A stretch of DNA of 14,171 nucleotides from Clostridium sp. CAG:411 (lineage in GTDB: Bacteria > Bacillota > Clostridia > Lachnospirales > Lachnospiraceae), in contig FR899707.1 in assembly GCA_000437275.1 (NCBI GenBank), positions 14,545-28,715 of the forward strand, in the 5' to 3' direction. Within the stretch, counting starts at the first letter, position 1; each line of letters starts with the position of its first letter. This document shows, in pieces, positions 1 through 7,053 of this stretch. Both the position numbers and the translations under genes were made by a program. A model generated the notes under the pieces. That model made no database searches. It saw only the letters and a program-made list of their open reading frames with translations, and was not told the origin of the DNA.

Positions 1-2
1 GA

Positions 3-827
3 CAGATGAAAAACATCTGTCGCCAATTGTCGTTTCTGATGAAAAAGGATAGCAATATGCTATTGACAGGGGATGTACGCATAGGAGGGATTGGGAAGCT
101 ATTGGATACATTGAATGATTATCTGCTGGTACAAAGAAAAAAAGAGAGATACTATCAGGAAAAGGAAAAAACGATTGCCAACACCTATACCAGTTTATCC
201 CATGATATTCGAACCCCACTTACTTCTTTGGATGGCTATTTTCAATTATTGGAAACCAGTGACACAGAGGAAGAACAAAAGAAATATATTACGATTATTC
301 AGGATAGAATTAAAAGCTTGAAAGATATGTTGGAGGAACTTTTTACCTTTACAAAATTAAAAAATGCTTCTTTTCAACTGGAATTGTCAAAATGTTGTAT
401 CAATCAAATGGTGAAGGACACCATTTTTTCCTATTATGATGAATGGATGGAAAAAGAAATCCAACCACATATTTCTATTACAGACACCCTGCTTTATATG
501 CAGGGAAATAAACAGGCAATTCGACGAGTATTACAAAATATTATAAAAAATGGATTGGACCATGGGGAAAAAGAAGTGGATATTTCGTTACAGGAGATGG
601 GGCAAAAAATTGTGATAGAAATAAAAAACAAAGTATACCATCCAGAGGATATCGACATTACACAAGTCTTTACACAGTTTTATAAAGCAGATATGGCAAG
701 AAGTAAAACATCCAGTGGTTTGGGATTGTCCATCGCAAAAGAATTTGTATTACAAATGCAGGGAGAGATTTCTGCCAGAATAGAGGAGGAAAAGTTTTGC
801 GTTTGCATACAGTTTGATAAGATATAG
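3..827 (+). CDS. Sensor histidine kinase, C-terminal part (gene starts before the window)
   Basis: This is the cytoplasmic kinase core of a two-component sensor. It should autophosphorylate on histidine and pass the phosphate to a response regulator not present here. Counting from the ATG at position 6, the H-box SHDIRTPL has the phospho-acceptor at H66. The N-box is NIIKNGLDHG around residues 178-187, and the G2 box SSGLGLSIAK is around 236-245. The classical DxGxG G1 box is replaced by a degenerate IKNKVYHPEDID stretch, as in a common Firmicutes subclass. The frame is open to the left edge and no membrane helix or sensor domain is visible. The ATG at 6 has no ribosome site in view, so I read the gene as 5'-truncated by the window and not as a soluble 273-residue kinase. 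Family certain, ligand unknown. Confidence 0.9.
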   Translation, partial: QMKNICRQLSFLMKKDSNMLLTGDVRIGGIGKLLDTLNDYLLVQRKKERYYQEKEKTIANTYTSLSHDIRTPLTSLDGYFQLLETSDTEEEQKKYITIIQDRIKSLKDMLEELFTFTKLKNASFQLELSKCCINQMVKDTIFSYYDEWMEKEIQPHISITDTLLYMQGNKQAIRRVLQNIIKNGLDHGEKEVDISLQEMGQKIVIEIKNKVYHPEDIDITQVFTQFYKADMARSKTSSGLGLSIAKEFVLQMQGEISARIEEEKFCVCIQFDKI

Positions 828-866
828 AAGAATGTCTGCATAGTTATGGTTTACTGACTTGTGAAC

Positions 867-1140
867 CAATGTCATTTACTTAAGCTTTGAACTTCTATGA
901 AAGAGTTGCAATGTCAACATAGCTTTCAAAAACCCGCTTCCGCTTGGACGAAAGCCTAGCGGTACTAAATTCGCTGAAAAGCATCAGCTCATTTACCACA
1001 AGGGTGCGCTTTCACACTAGGCTCAAAAAAACTTCGCCAAGTGTTCAATGTGAAGTGCCGAGGCTTTCGTACAGTTTTTTGCAACTATATTGGCATTGTA
1101 ACTCGTGAAACAAGATTATGAGCTTAAGTAAATGACATTG
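867..1140. mobile_element. MITE-like non-autonomous transposable element, 274 bp
   Basis: The ends 867-886 (caatgtcatttacttaagct) and 1121-1140 are perfect 20-bp inverted repeats. They are flanked by an exact 9-bp direct repeat, cttgtgaac, at 858-866 and 1141-1149, which is the target-site duplication expected of transposition. Inside the perfect ends the arms stay partly complementary for roughly another 45 bases. Nested shorter inverted repeats lie further in: 948-957 with 1061-1070, and 953-959 with 1017-1023. No open reading frame encodes a transposase, so mobility would depend on a DDE transposase supplied elsewhere. I cannot name the parent IS family. The element lies between the kinase gene and the secreted-protein gene and interrupts neither. 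Its folded transcript could also act as a terminator or processing site; that is inference. Confidence 0.88.
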
Positions 1141-1202
1141 CTTGTGAACGGTAATTCTGTATATTGTTAAGAAAAAGTTTTATGAATAAGTAGTTTATTT
1201 GT

Positions 1203-1231
1203 TTGACTTTTTAATACGCTTATCTTATAAT
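1203..1231 (+). promoter_or_regulatory. Sigma-A promoter of the secreted-protein gene
   Basis: TTGACT (1203-1208) and TATAAT (1226-1231) are separated by exactly 17 bp, 63 bp beyond the right end of the mobile element and about 50 bp before the next start codon. This is a near-consensus housekeeping promoter, so the downstream genes do not depend on the kinase transcript. Confidence 0.85.
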
Positions 1232-1283
1232 TAGACTGACTTGCACTGTAGGACAAAAGCTTGCTTTATGAAACGGAGGAAAA

Positions 1284-1922
1284 ATGAAAAAAAGAATAAT
1301 AGGTTTTATTGTTTTAGTGGCAATCCTGCTACCAATATTTGCAGGTGAAACAGTAAGTGTTCAGGCAGTTTCTGTAAAAGAAAAAAAATACACTTATGAA
1401 AACTGTATTAAATTTGCTAAAAAATGCCCCGCATTCTCAACATTAAGATTGCGTCAGGATAGTCATGGATACTATGCTGTTTATGATTGTGGTGGACAAG
1501 TTGAAAAATATTTGGGGAGAACAAAAAAAGACATCACGTTTAGCAAATTTGCTGAATTAGTTGGTGATGGAAAAACATATAAGAACACGAAATATTTTAA
1601 AGTGACTAAAAAAGAAAGAGAATTAAAAAAAATGGCTGTGGGTGTTCTTGCAGCGTACATATGTGCAAAAGCTGGAACCCCATGGCTTGCTTCATATGTA
1701 ATTGGTTATATTGGAGACAGTAAAGCTAATGCAATATTAAGAAAACCTGGTAAGTATAGGCAAATAACTTATACATCAGAAATGAAAGAATATAATGCTG
1801 CTGTAGGAGATTACATGTCAACTAATTATTTTTTTACTGTATCAAAACTTCAAAAATATAACAAAAAGAAAAAGAAATGGATTAATGTATGGTGCGAAAC
1901 GCAACCTAAATTTATGTGTTAA
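1284..1922 (+). CDS. Secreted protein of unknown function with an internal hydrophobic segment
   Basis: I do not recognise the family. The 212-residue product starts with a clear signal peptide: MKKR, a hydrophobic core at residues 5-20, and a probable cleavage after VQA at residue 28. The mature protein is lysine-rich (for example six of the nine residues at 191-199, KYNKKKKKW) and has cysteines at 41, 48, 69, 127, 204 and 212. Residues 117-143 are hydrophobic, rich in Ala and Gly, and interrupted by GTPW, resembling a membrane-inserting hairpin. The ATG has GGAGGA at 1275-1280 with good spacing and a strong promoter upstream. The stop is 51 bp before a small membrane protein gene, with no terminator visible between them, so the two are probably co-transcribed. 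A membrane-active secreted peptide or toxin paired with its neighbour is possible but unproven. Confidence 0.85.
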   Translation: MKKRIIGFIVLVAILLPIFAGETVSVQAVSVKEKKYTYENCIKFAKKCPAFSTLRLRQDSHGYYAVYDCGGQVEKYLGRTKKDITFSKFAELVGDGKTYKNTKYFKVTKKERELKKMAVGVLAAYICAKAGTPWLASYVIGYIGDSKANAILRKPGKYRQITYTSEMKEYNAAVGDYMSTNYFFTVSKLQKYNKKKKKWINVWCETQPKFMC

Positions 1923-1973
1923 AAATAAAAAACTTTAAAAGGTAAATAGCTATAGTGTGAGGAGGAATTAGCG

Positions 1974-2261
1974 GTGAAGTGTCCACATTGCCATAAAGAA
2001 CTAAAAATGCTTTCAATCTTTTCTGGAAGATGCAATGGCTGTCATATTGATTTTAAGGAATTCCAAAAGAAGAAACATAATATTTTTACGTTTATAAATA
2101 TAGTGATAGCTTTGCTTGTATATACGATTGTTAAAAATATTTTTGATTATTTTAGTATAAATAGTATTGCATCTGAAATGATTTCCTTTGGTAGTGGTTT
2201 AATGGTGTTGTGTATATTCCAATATTTGCTAATGTTAAAAATTATCAAGAATATAAAGTAG
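1974..2261 (+). CDS. Small zinc-ribbon membrane protein, two predicted helices
   Basis: The 95-residue product opens with MKCPHC and a second CNGC, giving C3-x2-C6 and C20-x2-C23, a four-cysteine zinc ribbon. Two hydrophobic segments follow at about residues 37-57 and 67-91, then a lysine-rich tail. The start is GTG, supported by GGAGGA at 1961-1966, 7-8 bases upstream. The Cys spacing (13 residues between pairs) does not match the CXXC-20-CXXC family I know, so I leave it unnamed. It follows the secreted-protein gene in one probable transcript ending at the terminator at 2269-2306. A quality-control, regulatory or self-protection role for the secreted partner is conceivable but not shown. 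Confidence 0.8.
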   Translation: MKCPHCHKELKMLSIFSGRCNGCHIDFKEFQKKKHNIFTFINIVIALLVYTIVKNIFDYFSINSIASEMISFGSGLMVLCIFQYLLMLKIIKNIK

Positions 2262-2268
2262 GTAAATG

Positions 2269-2306
2269 GGGCTATTCTACTAAGAAGTTAGTGAATAGCT
2301 CTTTTT
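2269..2306 (+). terminator. Rho-independent terminator after the zinc-ribbon gene
   Basis: Arms 2269-2277 (gggctattc) and 2293-2301 (gaatagctc) pair over 9 positions with one G-U, around a 15-base loop, followed by five T residues. It ends just before the ribosome site of the Sel1 gene. It therefore separates the two units and argues against the upstream TTG at 2305 as that gene's start. Confidence 0.75.
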
Positions 2307-2334
2307 GAAAAAAAGGAAAAAGGAGAAAAAAAGT

Positions 2335-4233
2335 ATGTTTGATTCACGAGTAGAGGAAGCGATACAACAGCTTTGGGTGGACCCATGGAATGGAGATGGG
2401 GAACATGCAAAAAAATTGTTGGAAGAAGCTGCGGAAGAAGGCAATGGCGATGCTTACTACTTTCTTGGAAGATGTTATTTGGGAAATGAGTTTATTTTGC
2501 CGAAGTTTGGATTTAAGGAAGATAATGAGCGAGGAATTGCCTATTTTAACAAAAGTATTGAATTAGGTAGTGCCGTAGGAATTTTTGGCGCAAGAAGAGT
2601 AGCAGGATTTAAACCAAAATGTGGAAGCTTTATACAACCACCATTCCTTTCTTTGAAAGAGGTTTGGGATGCGGTACGTGCCTTGGCAGATGAGGGAGAG
2701 GTTTTTTGCCAATATATGCTGGCGAATGCCTACTATTATGGAGATTGTATTGAAATGTTGGAAATCCCGGAGGAACAAGTGGATGGACCGATGATTCAAT
2801 CGTTCCAGAGAGAGGCAATCGAATTATTTGAAAAATCCATTAAAAAGAAATTGGTGCTTGGAATAGCAAATTTAATTGACATTTTATCGTCTGGTGATTA
2901 TGGGATAAAAGAGGACCCAAAGCGTGTACAGGAATTGATAGAAATTGGTGCAAAACTGCAACATCCTTATTATGAATGTAAATATGGAACGCAGTTAGAA
3001 GATACAAACTTGGATGAAGCTGTGAGATTATACGAAAAAAGTATTATGCACGGGGAAGACTGGGCATGCTATCGTATGGGAAGATTATATACCTACGGTG
3101 GAAAACTGCCACAGGACTTACAAAAGGCGATGTACTACTTTAAAAAAGGTATCGAAATTGATCCAGATACAATCGGATGTAATAACAGCTTGGGTGAAAT
3201 CTACTTTAAAGGTGGAGATGGAGTCGAAGTAGATTATGAAAAAGCCGTAAAATGCTTTGAAAGAACGACAAAGCAGGGAAATAACTGGGCATGTGCTATG
3301 TTGGGACAATGCTATTTGAAAGGATTGGGAACACCCGTTGATTATGATGCGGCAAGACGAATGTTTTTAGAAGACCCAGAGGATGAATTGGCAGCAGTTG
3401 GGTTAGGTGAAATTTATTGCTATGGATTGGGAGTACCAGCAAATGTTAAGCTTGGAATGGATAAATATATTATTCCAAATGTAGAGAATGAGAGAGCCAA
3501 AGAAATATGTGCAGATTATAGAAGTGGTAAGATTGGTGGAAAAAAAGCCAGATTACATATGTTATGTGTCGAAATGTTTATCTGTGCAGTGATTGCTATT
3601 ATTCTTTGTGTGGCAGCAGAGCTACTCTTGGTGGAATTACCAGCAAAAATGGAACAGAAAAAAGACCCTGCGAAACAAGTGGAAACGGTAAAAGTAGAAA
3701 AAGGTGCCATAGGTACGGAGTATGTAGATGGCGTTGCTGTTTTAACATCTACAAAAGAGGTACTTGCAAGCAAAGATGTATTTGTACTTCCTCTGGATTC
3801 TTATGTAGATTATAAGCATTTTGATTACGGAACAGAACATTGGGGAGTTATAAGTTTAGATGGCAAATATATCCCAGTAAAATATAATTCCCATGCGGAA
3901 ACCGATAATTATACTCCAATTGGAAAATTAGTGAAAAAACCATGCGGAAAAATAAAAGATTTAAAAGCATACGCACATCAGGACGAGAGTGCGATTGAAA
4001 AGGATGTATATATTGACATGGATGGAGGTATGTACGAAAAGCAGGAAGGTTATGAGGAAAAAGTAAGAGATGCAAAATTGGAGAAATATGTTGCAGATAT
4101 GGACGAAGATCAGGGAAGAAATACGAAATTGGCAAAGGCGATTATGTATAGTTGCATCCCTATGATTTTATTACTTCATTTCTTGGGAACAGCTATCGGA
4201 TTATTTGAACCTGTTTTTCAGAAAAAAGAATAA
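2335..4233 (+). CDS. Sel1-repeat (TPR-like) protein with two membrane helices and an external domain
   Basis: I place the start at ATG 2335, not at the in-frame TTG at 2305 that overlaps the terminator, because AGGAG at 2321-2325 is spaced correctly for it. The product is 632 residues. Residues about 20-380 carry degenerate Sel1-like helical repeats, for example YYFLGRCYLG (41-50), ACYRMGRLYTYGG (244-256), NSLGEIYFKGGDG (284-296), CAMLGQCYLKGLG (320-332) and VGLGEIYCYGLG (355-366). Such repeats usually scaffold protein contacts. Helix 1 spans about 407-434 and helix 2 about 600-624. Between them lie roughly 165 residues with a beta-rich look that I cannot assign. The probable topology is cytoplasmic repeats, an extracytoplasmic middle domain and a short cytoplasmic tail. 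No convincing promoter is visible directly upstream. The specific role is unknown. Confidence 0.85.
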   Translation: MFDSRVEEAIQQLWVDPWNGDGEHAKKLLEEAAEEGNGDAYYFLGRCYLGNEFILPKFGFKEDNERGIAYFNKSIELGSAVGIFGARRVAGFKPKCGSFIQPPFLSLKEVWDAVRALADEGEVFCQYMLANAYYYGDCIEMLEIPEEQVDGPMIQSFQREAIELFEKSIKKKLVLGIANLIDILSSGDYGIKEDPKRVQELIEIGAKLQHPYYECKYGTQLEDTNLDEAVRLYEKSIMHGEDWACYRMGRLYTYGGKLPQDLQKAMYYFKKGIEIDPDTIGCNNSLGEIYFKGGDGVEVDYEKAVKCFERTTKQGNNWACAMLGQCYLKGLGTPVDYDAARRMFLEDPEDELAAVGLGEIYCYGLGVPANVKLGMDKYIIPNVENERAKEICADYRSGKIGGKKARLHMLCVEMFICAVIAIILCVAAELLLVELPAKMEQKKDPAKQVETVKVEKGAIGTEYVDGVAVLTSTKEVLASKDVFVLPLDSYVDYKHFDYGTEHWGVISLDGKYIPVKYNSHAETDNYTPIGKLVKKPCGKIKDLKAYAHQDESAIEKDVYIDMDGGMYEKQEGYEEKVRDAKLEKYVADMDEDQGRNTKLAKAIMYSCIPMILLLHFLGTAIGLFEPVFQKKE

Positions 4234-4295
4234 AGAAGGTTAGGAAAGAGGGCTTTCATATACTATCCTCGCAAGTGTTAGAATAAATGGCTAAC

Positions 4296-4328
4296 AAAAA
4301 AGAGGAGGTGTGAATGCCTTCTTTTTTT
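4296..4328 (+). terminator. Probable terminator after the Sel1-repeat gene
   Basis: An A-run plus GAGG on the left (4296-4305) can pair with CCTTC plus a seven-T run on the right (4317-4328). The stem is A/T-heavy and imperfect at its top, so this is a moderate call. The symmetrical A and T runs would also allow it to work on the other strand. Confidence 0.5.
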
Positions 4329-4356
4329 ACTCCATAGGAAGTGTGTCCTGTGGAGT
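4329..4356. other. Strong hairpin of unknown role between the Sel1 and BspA-like genes
   Basis: Arms 4329-4339 (actccatagga) and 4346-4356 (tcctgtggagt) pair over 11 positions with one G-U, around the 6-base loop agtgtg. No T-run follows on either strand, so it is not a standard terminator. It directly abuts the T-run of the preceding terminator. The rest of the 4234-4518 gap holds only this, the terminator and the promoter region listed next. Confidence 0.6.
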
Positions 4357-4407
4357 AAAATACTCTGTGAGATAGGTACAATCATTTCTGCCTGGCTGAA
4401 CTCTTAC

Positions 4408-4476
4408 AAAATAGAATTAAAATAGAATTAGAAAAGTATAGTAAATATAGAAAATAGAATAAATATATGATATAAT
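4408..4476 (+). promoter_or_regulatory. Extended -10 promoter of the BspA-like gene with phased AT repeats
   Basis: TGA-TATAAT at 4468-4476 is an extended -10. A weak -35 (tagaaa, 4448-4453) lies 17 bp upstream. Three exact copies of aaaatagaat sit at 4408-4417, 4419-4428 and 4451-4460, offsets of 11 and 32 bp, close to one and three helical turns. This suggests curved DNA, an UP element or a repeated binding site. The transcript leader would be about 65 bases. Confidence 0.65.
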
Positions 4477-4545
4477 CAAATAAAAGTACAGGCAAGGTGT
4501 GCTTGATAAAAGAAATACATGAAAACAAAAATGGAGGGTTTCAGA

Positions 4546-6783
4546 ATGATGAACAAAAAACTAAAGAAAGCAACGGTGGCAGTTGCAGCTTTATCTCTTG
4601 CAGTATCTGGTGTGTCAACAACGATATTTCCACAGAATGTAGCTATTGTAAATGCTTCTGTAGATGATGAAGTATTTGAGAGTGGAGATTTTCGTTATAA
4701 GGTAACGGATAATAATACCAAGGTTAGCATTCTTGGATTTACAGAGAGCGCAAAAGAAAAGACTACAGTAGCAATTCCAACTACAGTAAATTATGATGAT
4801 TATGATTTTCCTGTTGCAGCGATTGAAGAAAAGGCATTTAAAGGGAACACAGCTATTACATCTATCGTGTTTACAGACAAGGATGGAAAGGAAACGAATC
4901 AGACGAATCTTTCAAAAATTGGAAAGTCTGCATTTGAAGGATGTACGGGATTGACAACAGTGACGCTTGCAGAAGGAGTAAAAGCTTTAGGCGGTGGTAC
5001 ATTTAAAGCTTGTACAAATCTTACAACCGTAAATCTTCCATCTACAATAACAGAGGTAGTAGACACAGGTATTTATGGGAATGGTCCTTTTATAGAATGT
5101 ACAGGGTTACAGAAAGTAGCTTTTGCAGAGGGAACAACGATAATTCCAAATAATATATTTGGAAATTGTGACTTTATCACAGCAGAGTCTTTTAATATGC
5201 CAGTAACGGTAACTACAATTGGAAAAGAGGCATTTAAGGGTACAACAAAACTTGAGAGTATTGAATTACCAAAAGACTTAAAAACAATAGGGGGAAGTGC
5301 ATTTGAAGGATGTAGTGGATTAAAGAATATTGTGCTTCCTGCATCATTAACTACAATGGGAAGTAATAGTTTTGAAGGATGCGAACTTTTAACAGAAGTA
5401 ACCATACCAAAGAGTGTAGAAAATGTAGATGCTAACATATATGGTAATAGTCCATTTACAAATTGTAAAAATTTAAAAAAGGTAGTATTTGAAGAGGGAA
5501 TGGAAACTGTGCCAGCTCATATTTTAGATGGGGCAAAGAGTGTAAAAGAAGTAAGCATTCCTGATACGGTAACAGCCATTGAAAAGAGTGCGTTTAAGGA
5601 TGTTGCACAGTTAAAGACCGTTACTTTACCAAAACAATTAAAGTCCATTGGAATAGATGCATTTTCGGGATGTAATGCTTTGATTTCCATTACATTTCCA
5701 GGGACATTGACAACAATAGGAAGTAATAGTTTTGAGGCATGTAATCGTTTAACAGAAGTTACTATACCAAAGAGTGTAACAAAGGTAGAAACTAACATAT
5801 ATTATAACAGTCCGTTTACTAACTGTGAAAATTTAAAGAAAGTAGTATTTGAAGAGGGAATGGAAACTGTTCCAGCTTATATTTTGAATGGAGCAAAGAG
5901 TGTAACAGAAGTAAGCATCCCTGATACAGTAACTTCAATTGAAAGAAGTGCATTCGCAGAATGCAACGCATTAGAGAATGTTAAATTGCCAAAGAATTTA
6001 ACAACAATAGCAAATAACAGTTTTAAAGCATGTAATCGACTAGCAGAAATAACAATACCAAAGACTGTAACAAAGGTAGAATCTAACATCTATAGCGATG
6101 GTCCATTTAATGAGTGTGAAAATTTAAAGAAGGTAGTATTCGAGAATGGAATGGAAGAAATACCAGCCTATATTTTAGCTGATGCCAATAGTGTAACAGC
6201 CGTATGTATCCCGGCAAGTGTAACAAAGATTCAGGACAAAGCGTTTGATGGTATAAAAGATAAGATTACAATTTATGGATATGCAAATACCTATGCAGAA
6301 ACTTATGCAAAAGAAAATAATATTCCATTTGCGTTGTATGGTGAGGCTCCAGTTATAACAACACCGACACCAGTTGTGCCAGCAACAACAGCACCAGTGC
6401 AGACATCAGAGGTACCAGCGACAACAGCACCAGTGCAGACACCGGAAGTAACAGCAACAACAGCCCCAACACAGACACCAGCGGTAGCTGTAAAGGCACC
6501 AAAGAAAGCAACTGTAACTTTAGTAAAGAGAAATAGTGCAAAGAAAGCAACTGTTAAGTGGAAGAAGATTGCTGGTGTAGCTGGTTATCAGGTAACATAT
6601 TCTACAAAATCGAACTTCAAGGGAGCAAAGACAAAGAATGTAGCAAGTAGTAAAAATAGCTATGTGATTACTGGACTGAAAAAGGGAAAAGTTTATTATG
6701 TAAAAGTAAGAGCTTATAAGAAAAACAGTGCTGGCAAAAAGATTGTTGGTGCATATAGTACGGTAAAGAAAATTAAAAAATAG
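4546..6783 (+). CDS. BspA-like leucine-rich-repeat surface protein with Pro/Thr linker and Fn3-like C-terminus
   Basis: A secreted or surface protein of the BspA (LRR_5) type, a class associated with adhesion to host or polymer surfaces. The start is ATG 4546, with GGAGGG at 4533-4538. The ATG at 4519 lies upstream of that ribosome site and is unlikely. The product is 745 residues. Residues 1-37 form a signal peptide ending VNA. LRR_5 units fill about 60-590, with the recurring pattern L-x-x-V-x-I/L-P-x-x-V/L-x-x-I-x-x-x-A/S-F-x-x-C. Residues 604-650 form a Pro/Thr linker with three 12-residue repeats. Residues 651-745 form a Fn3-like sandwich (ATVKWKKIAGVAGYQVTYST and YYVKVRAYKK). There is no LPXTG motif, so attachment to the cell, if any, is by another route. 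It is a single-gene unit between its own promoter and terminator. Confidence 0.9.
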   Translation: MMNKKLKKATVAVAALSLAVSGVSTTIFPQNVAIVNASVDDEVFESGDFRYKVTDNNTKVSILGFTESAKEKTTVAIPTTVNYDDYDFPVAAIEEKAFKGNTAITSIVFTDKDGKETNQTNLSKIGKSAFEGCTGLTTVTLAEGVKALGGGTFKACTNLTTVNLPSTITEVVDTGIYGNGPFIECTGLQKVAFAEGTTIIPNNIFGNCDFITAESFNMPVTVTTIGKEAFKGTTKLESIELPKDLKTIGGSAFEGCSGLKNIVLPASLTTMGSNSFEGCELLTEVTIPKSVENVDANIYGNSPFTNCKNLKKVVFEEGMETVPAHILDGAKSVKEVSIPDTVTAIEKSAFKDVAQLKTVTLPKQLKSIGIDAFSGCNALISITFPGTLTTIGSNSFEACNRLTEVTIPKSVTKVETNIYYNSPFTNCENLKKVVFEEGMETVPAYILNGAKSVTEVSIPDTVTSIERSAFAECNALENVKLPKNLTTIANNSFKACNRLAEITIPKTVTKVESNIYSDGPFNECENLKKVVFENGMEEIPAYILADANSVTAVCIPASVTKIQDKAFDGIKDKITIYGYANTYAETYAKENNIPFALYGEAPVITTPTPVVPATTAPVQTSEVPATTAPVQTPEVTATTAPTQTPAVAVKAPKKATVTLVKRNSAKKATVKWKKIAGVAGYQVTYSTKSNFKGAKTKNVASSKNSYVITGLKKGKVYYVKVRAYKKNSAGKKIVGAYSTVKKIKK
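5359..6236 (+). repeat. Three tandem copies of a long LRR module inside the BspA-like gene
   Basis: Modules begin at 5359, 5719 and 6010, each at the codons for (G/A)-(S/N)-N-S-F. Each contains IPK(S/T)V, NIY, PF-x-(N/E)-C-x-NLKKVVFE and the ending V-x-x-(S/C)-IP-x-(S/T)-V. Copies 1 and 2 are 360 bp apart with strongly conserved DNA. Copy 3 follows after only 291 bp, a difference of 69 bp or 23 codons, which is one LRR unit. This indicates recent duplication with gain or loss of a single repeat. Confidence 0.8.
6376..6483 (+). repeat. Three 36-bp tandem repeats encoding the Pro/Thr linker
   Basis: Units 6376-6411, 6412-6447 and 6448-6483 encode VPATTAPVQTSE, VPATTAPVQTPE and VTATTAPTQTPA. 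This is an in-frame minisatellite that can change linker length by slippage without breaking the gene. Confidence 0.85.
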
Positions 6784-6806
6784 TGATGTTCTAAAAGAAG
6801 TAAAAG

Positions 6807-6843
6807 AGAGAAGCCAATGTATAGAATTGGTTTCTCTTTTTTT
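6807..6843 (+). terminator. Rho-independent terminator after the BspA-like gene
   Basis: Arms 6807-6818 (agagaagccaat) and 6826-6837 (attggtttctct) pair over all 12 positions with one G-U, around a 7-base loop, and run into seven T residues at 6837-6843. Confidence 0.92.
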
Positions 6844-6880
6844 AAACAAGTTAATTGCCGTGAACGTTTTACTTGGGGGC

Positions 6881-6909
6881 TTGAAACTGTGGAACAAAAA
6901 AAGTATAAT
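6881..6909 (+). promoter_or_regulatory. Sigma-A promoter of the pab operon
   Basis: TTGAAA (6881-6886) and TATAAT (6904-6909) with a 17-bp spacer. The resulting leader is about 135 bases long. It contains a possible stem, ccgcttt (from 6934) with aaagcgg (ending at 6973), and a repeat listed separately. I see no T-box consensus or other known riboswitch in it. Confidence 0.8.
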
Positions 6910-6959
6910 AACGCTTAGATTTTGGCATATAAAGCATGTAGTGCCGCTTTTATATAGGG

Positions 6960-6990
6960 AAGTGGCAAAGCGGACTGCGAATATACTTGA
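6960..6990 (+). repeat. Degenerate copy of a 31-base intergenic repeat
   Basis: This stretch matches 11657-11687 at 23 of 31 positions. Five of the eight differences are transitions. Both copies sit shortly before a start codon (63 and 25 bases) in non-coding DNA, so they look like members of a dispersed intergenic repeat family. Only two copies are visible here. Confidence 0.5.
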
Positions 6991-7053
6991 AAAATGCTTT
7001 TTGTTGATGGTTGCATTTGTTTGTATCCGTCGTATAAAGAAATGGAGAACAGT

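Noticed and set aside
2305..2334. TTG start for the Sel1-repeat gene
   Set aside because: It overlaps the T-run of the upstream terminator and encodes only a lysine-rich stretch. ATG 2335 has its own ribosome site.
5073..6089. Three minus-strand open frames of similar sequence within the BspA-like gene
   Set aside because: They are antisense shadows of the repeated LRR modules. Their mutual similarity follows from the sense-strand duplication and they lack ribosome sites.
5359..6483. CRISPR array from the regular repeats
   Set aside because: The repeats are long coding modules in one reading frame with conserved protein sequence and no short unique spacers.
6827..7053. Open frame across the BspA terminator and pab leader, and the in-frame upstream extension of pabA
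   Set aside because: It begins inside a terminator stem, has no ribosome site and encodes no recognisable protein. The family start and the GGAG site both fit ATG 7054.
6910..7053. T-box or other riboswitch in the pab leader
   Set aside because: There is no T-box antiterminator consensus and no terminator before pabA. Only a weak stem and a repeat are seen.
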